Below, one piece after another: positions 25,838-33,055 of a stretch of 64,000 bases of DNA (position 1 is its first letter; the number at the start of each line of letters is the position of its first letter). The translations under genes and the position numbers were made by a program. Source of the DNA: Eubacterium sp. Lineage in GTDB: Bacteria; Bacillota; Clostridia; Oscillospirales; Acutalibacteraceae. The stretch lies in assembly GCA_017450645.1 (NCBI GenBank), contig JAFSTE010000011.1:46582-110581 (forward strand). The letters are read 5' to 3'. A model generated the notes under the pieces. It saw nothing but the letters and a program-made list of their open reading frames with translations, was not told where the DNA came from and did no database searches.

Positions 25838-28627
25838 TTATTCGGGCGGATTAGCCTCTGCCTCGGCTTTAAGCGCCTCCTGCTGAGCAGTAAGGTTCCT
25901 GATATACGCAAGGTCGCGTCCGTTAATAATACCGTCGCCGTTCATATCAAGATACGAGGTATTATCTGTACCCGTTCTGTTCGGCTTACTGCCGACCACA
26001 TCAAAGGTCCAGTAAGAAGCGACGTCCTCCATACTCTTAACGTCCTTTGTGCCGCAGATTGAGCAGCGGAAGCTTACGCCGTCCGCAGTAACCTCGCCCT
26101 CATAAGGCACGCCGTAGAGCGAGCCCTTATAGGCGAACATATGACCCGCAGGCTCCGACACCTGAACGCGTCCCTCGGTACCGCAAATCTTACAGTTTCT
26201 TATCTCCTGAGCGCCCGTTATACAAGTAGCGGGAACGGTTGCATTAACTTCGTAATTACCTTCTGTCCACTCTTTATGAACAACCTCAGCGTTCTGGCGC
26301 GTATTGCAGCGCGTACAAACGGGAGTTACCCTTACATGACCGGGTTTATCCTCAGCGGTGAGGTCCTCTTCGACATCCTGGAAGTCGTGACCGAGCGCAG
26401 GAATAGTTTCGTTATACTGCTCGCCGCACCTTAAGCAAGTGCCGTGACCTCTGCCCGCATTTTCGCAGTCGGGAGCTTTATCGGTGACATATGAGCTCTC
26501 GTCAGGCAGATGTCCGAGCGGCTGTACCGCTTCTGTCTTTGAGTTAGAGCAGCGTGAGCATTTATAGAAATTACTTCCCTGAGTGGTACAGGTAGCGTCC
26601 TCGCTCTTCGACTGATCAAGAACATAGTCGTGACCGAGCGCGTCGGTGTACTCTATAGTCGTGTAGTTGCAGTTGTGGCAGGCTTTATTAATCCTGCCTC
26701 TCTTGGTACAGTCGGGGTCGGTTGTTGATACGACATACAAATCGTGCTCGCCCTTAGGCGGAATTTCTACAGTTCTGTACTCGTTACACAAGTCGCAAAC
26801 ATCAAGCTCAACGCCCGGAAGTTCGCAGTTATCATAAGTAGTTGACCTTGCAGTATAGTAGCCGTCAATCCACTCGTTGTGAACATACTCGGTTACGCTC
26901 TCACCGCATTTCGAGCAGGTGTAAATCTTATGAGTGTGTCCGTCCTCGGTATTTTCAATAATCTGGTTAGGATTATCTTTATCGTAGCTGTGGCCCGTAG
27001 CCTTAATAGTTTCGGTAACGGTTTCGCCGCAGATAGTACATTTACCCGTTCTTGTGCCGTCCTCGGTGCAGGTTGCCGCCTTTGTAACAACCCAACTAGT
27101 AACGGTATGGTGCGACGGGATAACATGGGTTTCGGTCTGTCCGCAGCCCTCAACCTCACATTTATATCTCTCGAGTCCGGGAGTTGTACAGTCAGCGTCG
27201 CGCACAACGGTTTTAGTATAGTAACCGTCAACCCAGACATATACGGTAGTGTCAAGCGCAGAGGTGTCGATACCGCTCGTGATGTCGCCAATACCGCTGC
27301 CGATGTCGCCTATATCGCCAATTCCGCTGCCGCTTCCAATACCACTGCCGATGTCGCCGATAGTGCTGCCAACATCGCCAATGCCGCTACCGATATCGCC
27401 TATATCGGTGCTGCCCGTCAGGTCATCGGGGTTTAGTGTAATATTAGTAGCGTGTACAATCTCGTTTTTATATTCGTTACAAACCGAGCACTGATAAGTG
27501 TTATATACATGACCGTTTTCTTCGGTCTGGTCGTCAACATCAATCGGGTCACCCCAGGTGTGACCCGTTGCGGGGATTGTAGTTTCTCTGATTACCTGCT
27601 CGCAGTCGTCGCAGATAGTCTGTTCCGTACCCTCGCCCTCGCAGGTAGCTGCAACGGAAATGTTAGTATGAGTATGCTCGTGGGGACAAGTGTCGAGCGA
27701 CTCGAACGGATAGCCGTATTTATTTGCAAATTCCTCTGCTGTCGAGCCCGTATATCCGTGAACGACAATACTTGTATGGCAGCCGTTAATCAGGTCTCCG
27801 TTAAAGGTAAGGCTTCTGTTTCTTACGGTAAAATCGGTAAGAAATACATTGTTAGCAAAAGCACGCGTACCGATAGATGTAATAGTCTCGGGTATATCAA
27901 CCCTTACGAGTCCGCTCTCCATAAACGCACGGTTAGGGATAGTGGTCATATTCTCGTTCCAGGCGATATTTTTAAGCGCAGTAGTTTCTCTGAAGCTGTT
28001 TTTACCTAAATCGGTAAGTCCCGTACCAAGCGACAGTCTGTTAAGCGCTGTACACTGATAAAACGCGTAGTTGCCTATGGTAGTAACGTTGTTTGGAATA
28101 TCAATCCTTTTAAGCGCGGTACAACCGAGAAAAGCGAAGGGCTCAATCTCTATAAGGCTCGCCGGGAGGGTTATGCTCTCGAGTGAGGTACACTCCTGGA
28201 AGCAGCCGTAAGTTTTACCGAGGTTAACTATATCTGTGTCAAACGCTTCCGCGCCGTAACCGTGAAGCTTAGTAAGCGTAGTGGGAAGTGATACAGATGT
28301 AACCTTTTCGCAGTTATAAAATGCGTAGTCGCCTATTTCGGTAATACCCGAGTTTACGACAATAGTAGTCATAACCGTTTTATACTCGCGCCAGGGTGCG
28401 GTTTCGGTACCGATTACGCTGATATTAGTATCGCGGTAGTCCTTAATAGCGCCCGTACCCGAAATAGTAAGGGTTTTACGGATAACATTATACGACCAGG
28501 TTGCTTTGTCGCCGCAGGTTCCCGAGGTCGCCGCAAATACAATTTCGGTATTAATGGAAATAACCGTTGTCATAAGCAAAACAAATGACAATAGCGCCGC
28601 TAATAATCTCCTTTTAGTTTTTTTCAT
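25838..28627 (-). CDS. Secreted BspA-type leucine-rich-repeat protein with Cys modules and a dockerin-like tail
   Basis: This protein of about 929 residues starts with a clear signal peptide (MKKTKRRLLAALLSFVLLM, cut near VFAATSG). Residues about 80-320 hold BspA-like LRRs, including IGDYAFYNCEKVTSVSLP and IGNYAFYQCTALNRLSLG. Then come eight modules of the form AxC-x3-G...CxxC...GH, split by a Gly-Ile/Asp linker (27262-27415). The tail has LDMNGDGIINGRDLAYIRNL, one calcium-loop half of a type I dockerin. An extracellular adhesion or scaffold-related role is inferred. The ATG follows GGTGAT; a TTG upstream is rejected. Confidence 0.85.
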   Translation of the reverse strand: MKKTKRRLLAALLSFVLLMTTVISINTEIVFAATSGTCGDKATWSYNVIRKTLTISGTGAIKDYRDTNISVIGTETAPWREYKTVMTTIVVNSGITEIGDYAFYNCEKVTSVSLPTTLTKLHGYGAEAFDTDIVNLGKTYGCFQECTSLESITLPASLIEIEPFAFLGCTALKRIDIPNNVTTIGNYAFYQCTALNRLSLGTGLTDLGKNSFRETTALKNIAWNENMTTIPNRAFMESGLVRVDIPETITSIGTRAFANNVFLTDFTVRNRSLTFNGDLINGCHTSIVVHGYTGSTAEEFANKYGYPFESLDTCPHEHTHTNISVAATCEGEGTEQTICDDCEQVIRETTIPATGHTWGDPIDVDDQTEENGHVYNTYQCSVCNEYKNEIVHATNITLNPDDLTGSTDIGDIGSGIGDVGSTIGDIGSGIGSGSGIGDIGDIGSGIGDITSGIDTSALDTTVYVWVDGYYTKTVVRDADCTTPGLERYKCEVEGCGQTETHVIPSHHTVTSWVVTKAATCTEDGTRTGKCTICGETVTETIKATGHSYDKDNPNQIIENTEDGHTHKIYTCSKCGESVTEYVHNEWIDGYYTARSTTYDNCELPGVELDVCDLCNEYRTVEIPPKGEHDLYVVSTTDPDCTKRGRINKACHNCNYTTIEYTDALGHDYVLDQSKSEDATCTTQGSNFYKCSRCSNSKTEAVQPLGHLPDESSYVTDKAPDCENAGRGHGTCLRCGEQYNETIPALGHDFQDVEEDLTAEDKPGHVRVTPVCTRCNTRQNAEVVHKEWTEGNYEVNATVPATCITGAQEIRNCKICGTEGRVQVSEPAGHMFAYKGSLYGVPYEGEVTADGVSFRCSICGTKDVKSMEDVASYWTFDVVGSKPNRTGTDNTSYLDMNGDGIINGRDLAYIRNLTAQQEALKAEAEANPPE
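27262..27415 (-). repeat. Gly-Ile-Gly-Asp coding repeat
   Basis: Short near-repeats encode a linker built of units like GDIGSGIG (about 47 residues) in the LRR protein. Codons vary slightly between units, so it is an older, drifting tandem array likely prone to length change. Confidence 0.75.
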
Positions 28628-28661
28628 AAGTATCACCAAAATTCTATATTAATTCACTTTT

Positions 28662-28690
28662 AATATAACATATTTTACACTTTAAATCAA
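28662..28690 (-). promoter_or_regulatory. Promoter of the LRR surface-protein gene
   Basis: TTGATT (28685-28690) and TATATT (28662-28667) are 17 bases apart on the minus strand, about 35 bases before the ATG at 28627. Confidence 0.6.
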
Positions 28691-28727
28691 GAATATATTA
28701 AACATTATATGCATAAGTATCTGTGAG

Positions 28728-29669
28728 GTGATAAAAATTAAGCATATAAATGGTTTAAGCGTAGTGGTAAGCGGTGTTTTAATTATAGTTCTGATATTCT
28801 GCGCTATGGGTAAAAGCAGCGACGCAGACAGGTTTACGCCCAAAAGCTCTCACACCGTACTCACAAAATGGTACGACAAAAACGACAGGGTTATAAAGCC
28901 CTTAAAAACCGATTTTTTAAGCAGCAAAACGATACATACAATGCTCGAAAAAACTCCGCCGAAAAATTCGGTAATTATCGTAAAGAGCGAGAACATAAAG
29001 CTAACCGCTTACAAGCGTGGCAAAATACTGTATTCCACCGAGGATACGGGCAACAGGCTTTCGGGCGAAAGATACACATTTATCCCCGCCGACGAGCTGA
29101 AAAAGGGCGACACCCTCTATCTTAACATCACGCCTAAACAGAATGTTACGGGAGCGATAAAATCGCCCGTATATCTGGGCTTTACAAACGACTTTTTATT
29201 TACTGTAATTGTGCGCTCAAAAGCTGATATAGCAGTGCTTTCGGCAATAGCTACAGGCGTATTACTTCTTACGAGTTACGCTGTAATTAAGCGAAAAAAG
29301 AAAGCGGTATATCCGCTCGCGTTACTGCTTAATATTGCGCTGTTCGTGTTTGTAAAAAGCGACCTGTTTCAGTTTATAATCGGAAGCAGCGAAATGAAAG
29401 CGGTATTCGCATTTACCTCTTACTCCCTGCTGCCCGTAACTTTTACAGCGTTCGGTGTAAGGCTTACAAAACGAAGCAAAACGGCGGCTTGTTTTCAGGT
29501 ATGCATAACAGCCTACACGCTATTAAGACTTATTCTGTTTACCGCCTGCGAGGTACCTATTGAAAGAGGAATAATAATATCTCATATAATACTGATTTCG
29601 GGTATACTGCTGCTGTTATATCTGATAAACAAAAAGCGGGAGGGCTTAAACCCTCCCGCTAAATTATAG
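28728..29669 (+). CDS. Membrane protein with extracellular domain and multi-helix C-terminus, function unknown
   Basis: Near the N-terminus (about 10-27) is one membrane helix, then an outside domain of about 130 residues, then about five or six helices from residue 165 to 305. The layout resembles 7TMR-DISM receptors, but no output domain such as GGDEF or kinase follows. I do not recognise a family. The start is uncertain: GTG at 28728 overlaps the best ribosome site GAGGTGAT, which would suit an ATT codon at 28737. The last codons encode the terminator hairpin of the convergent gene. It is divergent from the LRR gene. Confidence 0.65.
   Translation: MIKIKHINGLSVVVSGVLIIVLIFCAMGKSSDADRFTPKSSHTVLTKWYDKNDRVIKPLKTDFLSSKTIHTMLEKTPPKNSVIIVKSENIKLTAYKRGKILYSTEDTGNRLSGERYTFIPADELKKGDTLYLNITPKQNVTGAIKSPVYLGFTNDFLFTVIVRSKADIAVLSAIATGVLLLTSYAVIKRKKKAVYPLALLLNIALFVFVKSDLFQFIIGSSEMKAVFAFTSYSLLPVTFTAFGVRLTKRSKTAACFQVCITAYTLLRLILFTACEVPIERGIIISHIILISGILLLLYLINKKREGLNPPAKL
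29636..29659 (-). terminator. Terminator of the MBG/FN3 gene, inside the convergent gene's coding end
   Basis: GCGGGAGGG and CCCTCCCGC pair perfectly with a six-base loop. On the minus strand TTTTTGTTT follows, a strong intrinsic terminator. It lies within the last codons of the plus-strand membrane gene. Confidence 0.85.
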
Positions 29670-29671
29670 CA

Positions 29672-30418
29672 TTATTTTACTACAACCTTAACCTTCTTGG
29701 ATTTGCTCCAGGAAGAGGTATACTTAGTCTTGCCGATTTGCTTATATGTTCTGATGCGAACATAGTATGTACCCTTCTTAAGCTTCTTTACAACCTTCTT
29801 AGTTGTCTTAGCGCCCTTAACGGTAACAATCTTGTTGCCCTTCTTGAACTTAGAGTTCTTAGAGTACTGAATCTGATAACCCGTGGTCTGAACAGCCTGC
29901 TTTTTCCACTTAGCAGTGAACTTTTTCTTGCCCTTGATTACCTTTGTAAGACTTGTGCCCTTAGGTACGATAGTAAAGGTCTTTTTAACAGTACCGGTAT
30001 AGTTCTTCTTAAACTTAACGGTTACAGTGTACTTGCCGACAACTTTTCTGCCCTTTGAGTAAGAAACAGTGTAGTTAGAAGTCGGAACCTTAGCGCCCTT
30101 CTTGGTCTTAACGGTAACAGTAGGCTTCTTAACCTTGCCGTTGTAAACGTACTTTGTAGCGGAAAGTGTAACCTTAAGGTTCTTAGCGCTGGTAGGTTTC
30201 GGGATAGGCTGAGTCGGAAGCTCGGAGCTTGTGTCGCCTGTCGGAAGGTCGCTCGGAGTTGATTCGCTTACGAACTCGTCGTCTTCGCCGTCAAACTGCT
30301 GAATATCATCGGGTATTGCCGCCCTGGTTCCACTGGGGTTTGCGTAAACCATTGTGCTTACGCACATACTTACCATTATAAGAGCGATGATTGTGATAAT
30401 TGATGTGATTTTTTTCAT
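29672..30418 (-). CDS. Secreted Lys-rich protein with MBG-like and fibronectin-III-like domains
   Basis: The 248-residue precursor has a signal peptide (about 1-26) and an acidic Ser/Pro/Thr linker (about 35-75). An Ig-like MBG-type domain follows (TLSATKYVYNGKVKKP to YTGTVKKTFTI), then an FN3-like domain (TGYQIQYSKNSKFKKGN to YYVRIRTYK). The mature domains are very rich in Lys and Thr, so strongly basic. There is no sortase motif. AGGAGGAA precedes ATG, and it follows the pqqD-like gene by 17 bases, so it is likely co-transcribed. It may be a surface-binding product of the cassette, but its role is unknown. Confidence 0.75.
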   Translation of the reverse strand: MKKITSIITIIALIMVSMCVSTMVYANPSGTRAAIPDDIQQFDGEDDEFVSESTPSDLPTGDTSSELPTQPIPKPTSAKNLKVTLSATKYVYNGKVKKPTVTVKTKKGAKVPTSNYTVSYSKGRKVVGKYTVTVKFKKNYTGTVKKTFTIVPKGTSLTKVIKGKKKFTAKWKKQAVQTTGYQIQYSKNSKFKKGNKIVTVKGAKTTKKVVKKLKKGTYYVRIRTYKQIGKTKYTSSWSKSKKVKVVVK

Positions 30419-30435
30419 AAGATTCCTCCTAAATT

Positions 30436-30699
30436 TTATTCAAAAATACCTGCGTTTGCCATACTGTCAATAAGCTTTTGGGTATCAGCTTTGGCTTTTT
30501 CAAGTGAAATTGAAAAGTCGTTGCTGAGCTTTTTTGCAATATCGTCAATTTCAAGACCGTCATTAATGCAATCCCAGATAATGCTCGAGGTTTCATTAAG
30601 CTCAATCATAATATTGTTTTTCTTGCTAAGCTCACCGGTAGTGACAACAAGATATTTTTCACCTATTTTACATTTTACAAATCCGTCTTTAATCTTCAT
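30436..30699 (-). CDS. PqqD-like peptide-recognition protein
   Basis: This small protein of 87 residues has the PqqD winged-helix pattern: a beta-rich start (GFVKCKIGEKYLVVTTGE), the hallmark LNETSSIIWDCINDG, then DDIAKKLSNDFSIS. PqqD-type domains (RREs) bind leader peptides of ribosomally made peptides and hand them to modifying enzymes. ATG at 30699 matches family length; an upstream in-frame start overlaps the kinase-like gene by 50 bases. It is paired with an HPr-kinase-like ATPase, a common couple in RiPP and related loci. Its partner peptide is not adjacent. Confidence 0.82.
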   Translation of the reverse strand: MKIKDGFVKCKIGEKYLVVTTGELSKKNNIMIELNETSSIIWDCINDGLEIDDIAKKLSNDFSISLEKAKADTQKLIDSMANAGIFE

Positions 30700-31420
30700 A
30701 ATTTTTACCGTTATATTCTTTACCGACAAGGGCTTCATACGAGCATTTTACCGCGTCCTCGCTGATATCGCAGCCAAGGCTGAATACGGGTACGGCTTTA
30801 AGCATATTGTCAAGAAGCTCCAGCGTTTTAGAAACGCCCGCCGAGTCGTAAGGTCTGTATATCTGGGTAATAATTCTGAGAAGGCACTCCGATGCGTTAA
30901 GCCTTTTAATACTATTCTCCTTAGCCTGCTCTACAAGGCAGATACCGCTGAGTTTAATACTCTTTTTATTCTGATACCCTTCCTTGCCTGCATACGGGGT
31001 TGCATATGCATAAACGCTGTCCTCGGTAATATGCAGTATCGGCTTGTCGCCGTTTACAATTTCCACCCCGTCAAGATACTTTTGCCAAAGGCGGATATGC
31101 GTAGTTTTACCGGTGCCGCTCGGCGCGGTAAACAAGTATCCCCGCCCTTCGTAAGAAATAACGGCGCCGTGAAAAACACATCGGTCATATTCGGGCAATC
31201 TGTCGGCAATTTCGCGGTAAATACATATGCTCTCCGCATACGGCGGCAAGGGATTATACGGTGAGTCCTCCATCTCGCGCTTAATCTCGTCCTCGGACGC
31301 GCTAACGCGAAAATCAGCCTCATTATCCGTAAGATACTCCTTACAAAACTTATATGTATAGTCAAATTTACTATCTATTCCGATATTTAACTGTGCAAAG
31401 TTAACAACAAAACTCGCCAT
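30689..31420 (-). CDS. HPr-kinase-like (SynE/PadeK-type) ATPase
   Basis: This 243-residue cytoplasmic protein has the P-loop FTAPSGTGKTTHIRLWQ near residue 115 and the following acidic motif IVNGDKPIL, as in the C-terminal catalytic domain of HPr kinase. It lacks the HPrK N-terminal domain. Such short homologues occur beside PqqD proteins; in paeninodin-type lasso peptide clusters one phosphorylates a Ser of the precursor. That role here is inference. GGAGG precedes ATG, and the gene overlaps the pqqD-like start by 11 bases, which suggests linked translation. Confidence 0.8.
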   Translation of the reverse strand: MASFVVNFAQLNIGIDSKFDYTYKFCKEYLTDNEADFRVSASEDEIKREMEDSPYNPLPPYAESICIYREIADRLPEYDRCVFHGAVISYEGRGYLFTAPSGTGKTTHIRLWQKYLDGVEIVNGDKPILHITEDSVYAYATPYAGKEGYQNKKSIKLSGICLVEQAKENSIKRLNASECLLRIITQIYRPYDSAGVSKTLELLDNMLKAVPVFSLGCDISEDAVKCSYEALVGKEYNGKNYED

Positions 31421-31495
31421 AAAATATCCTCCGCAATTATTATAACAAAAGCATCAGACAAAGTAAATAGCTTTTTGTCGGAAAGTTATACCTTT

Positions 31496-31888
31496 TTACT
31501 TTAGCGGAATAATAGGAGTTTCGCGGTTTGAAGTGCTTTCGTCCTTTTTCTTTTTAGTGGTGCTTTCTTTGTCTTTTTTAGTAGTGGTTTCTTTTTTCTT
31601 TTTAGTGGTGGTTTCCTTTTTGCTCTTTGTTTTTTCCTCTATAGTCACAATATACTCACTGCTGACGTTGTCCTTTGTTTCAAGAGAGTCTTTTCGTTTA
31701 TCCTTTATCTTAGTAACGGGGTCACCGTTTTTGTCGGTAACGGTTTCGCCCTCCTTGTCGGTAACTATTTCCGTAACAACCGACTCAGTTTCGCTGTTCT
31801 CTTTATTTTTGTTTGAAATATCCTTTGAAGCGCAGGAGCAAAGCACCACAAGCACTGCAAGAATTACTAATATTACTGATTTTTTCAT
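31496..31888 (-). CDS. Low-complexity Lys/Thr/Glu lipoprotein
   Basis: The 130-residue protein begins with a lipoprotein signal (MKKSVILVILAVLVVLCSC, lipobox LCSC). Residues 40-65 hold repeated TVTDKxGDPVTK-like units; from about 85 a KETTTKK repeat (three or four copies) follows, ending SNRETPIIPLK. No fold is recognisable. The repeats would give an extended, positively charged stalk outside the membrane. It lies 16 bases after the ECF-like gene with an AGGAGAG site. Function unknown. Confidence 0.7.
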   Translation of the reverse strand: MKKSVILVILAVLVVLCSCASKDISNKNKENSETESVVTEIVTDKEGETVTDKNGDPVTKIKDKRKDSLETKDNVSSEYIVTIEEKTKSKKETTTKKKKETTTKKDKESTTKKKKDESTSNRETPIIPLK

Positions 31889-31904
31889 ATTACTCTCCTA
31901 TCTG

Positions 31905-33044
31905 CTATCTGCGGCGTCTTGTAGCCCTGTCGTGCAAAAAGTCGGTTATAGGCGGATAAAACGCCGCAACGATAATAGTGATAAACATAAACTTTAAGAA
32001 TGTAAGCGGGACATTGAATATCAGTACCGCTTTTGAAAGCGAGCCAACTTCTGTAACAAACGGTTTTGATAAATGAGTGTTGATACCTTCAAGCGCAAGC
32101 TGGTAGTCGTTCATCATCTTTTCGGTGTTTAAAAACTCGCCGAAAAATTTGTCAAACAACGGATACGAAATATACCTTGTAGTAAAAAAGGTAGCAATGG
32201 AATTACAGATTGTACCCAAAAGTCCGCCGAGTAAAATCCTTCTAATTCTTATATCGCGGTGGCCTGATGTGCGCCTTAGCTTTTTATCCTCGCGGAAGGT
32301 AAACATCCTTCTTGTGTAAAAGATACCGCCTACAAATACAAACGATGTATCGAGAATAAGATTAGACAGCTGCGGTACGAATACGGGGCTTCTGAGTCCC
32401 GCCATAATGACATTCTTTACAAGAATTATACCGAAACCTACTACCGGACCGTACGCAAGAGACGCAATATACTCGGGTATTGCCGAAAACTCGATATTCA
32501 GAAACGACGGCAAAAACGAGAAGTGCATCTGCGCGAAATTAAGCGTAAACGAAGCAAGAAACAGCACGAAAATAATAATAGCCGTTCTTATAAATGTTCT
32601 TCTTCTGCGGCTCTCGTCCGGGGTGCGCTCCGCCTCTCTATAAAGGTGTTTAGCGGACTTGTCAGCCTCTTTTTTACTAAACAGACTCTTCTGGTCGCCC
32701 TTGCCCTTTATAACATCCTCGATGCTAGTAGCCTCCTGCGGAAGATTGTCAGCATTGGCGCGTGCTTTCTTTTGCCTTTGTCTGTTATCAAGGTTACCGG
32801 GGGCAGCGGTTTTAAAATAAGTCGAGGTGCCGTCGGTTTTAGCGGCAAATCTTTCTTTATCAGCCCTTCTGTCATCGTCTGTTTTGAGGTATTTGCTCTT
32901 TTTCTGTTCGCCCTCTTCCTTAAAGTACTTAGAAGCATTCTTTTGCGAGTCGTCGCTTTTGAAGTACTTAGATGTACTCTTTTGCTCGCTGTCTTTAATA
33001 TACTTCGACTTTCTCTTAGGGGCGTCGTTTTTATTATCAGGCAT
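31905..33044 (-). CDS. ECF transporter S-component-like protein with SKYxK-repeat N-terminal extension
   Basis: The C-terminal roughly 230 residues form five or six membrane helices. The stretch IEFSAIPEYIASLAYGPVVGFGIILVKNVI matches the RibU-like substrate-binding subunit of energy-coupling-factor vitamin importers. About 150 charged residues precede this. They contain repeats KSKYIK, TSKYFK, ASKYFK, KSKYLK and TSTYFK, which is not usual for S-components. The ECF ATPases and T-component are not in the window and may be shared from elsewhere. The cargo, possibly a flavin or other vitamin, is unproven. It lies between the nucleotidyltransferase and the lipoprotein. Confidence 0.78.
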   Translation of the reverse strand: MPDNKNDAPKRKSKYIKDSEQKSTSKYFKSDDSQKNASKYFKEEGEQKKSKYLKTDDDRRADKERFAAKTDGTSTYFKTAAPGNLDNRQRQKKARANADNLPQEATSIEDVIKGKGDQKSLFSKKEADKSAKHLYREAERTPDESRRRRTFIRTAIIIFVLFLASFTLNFAQMHFSFLPSFLNIEFSAIPEYIASLAYGPVVGFGIILVKNVIMAGLRSPVFVPQLSNLILDTSFVFVGGIFYTRRMFTFREDKKLRRTSGHRDIRIRRILLGGLLGTICNSIATFFTTRYISYPLFDKFFGEFLNTEKMMNDYQLALEGINTHLSKPFVTEVGSLSKAVLIFNVPLTFLKFMFITIIVAAFYPPITDFLHDRATRRRR

Positions 33045-33055
33045 AATAACCTCCG

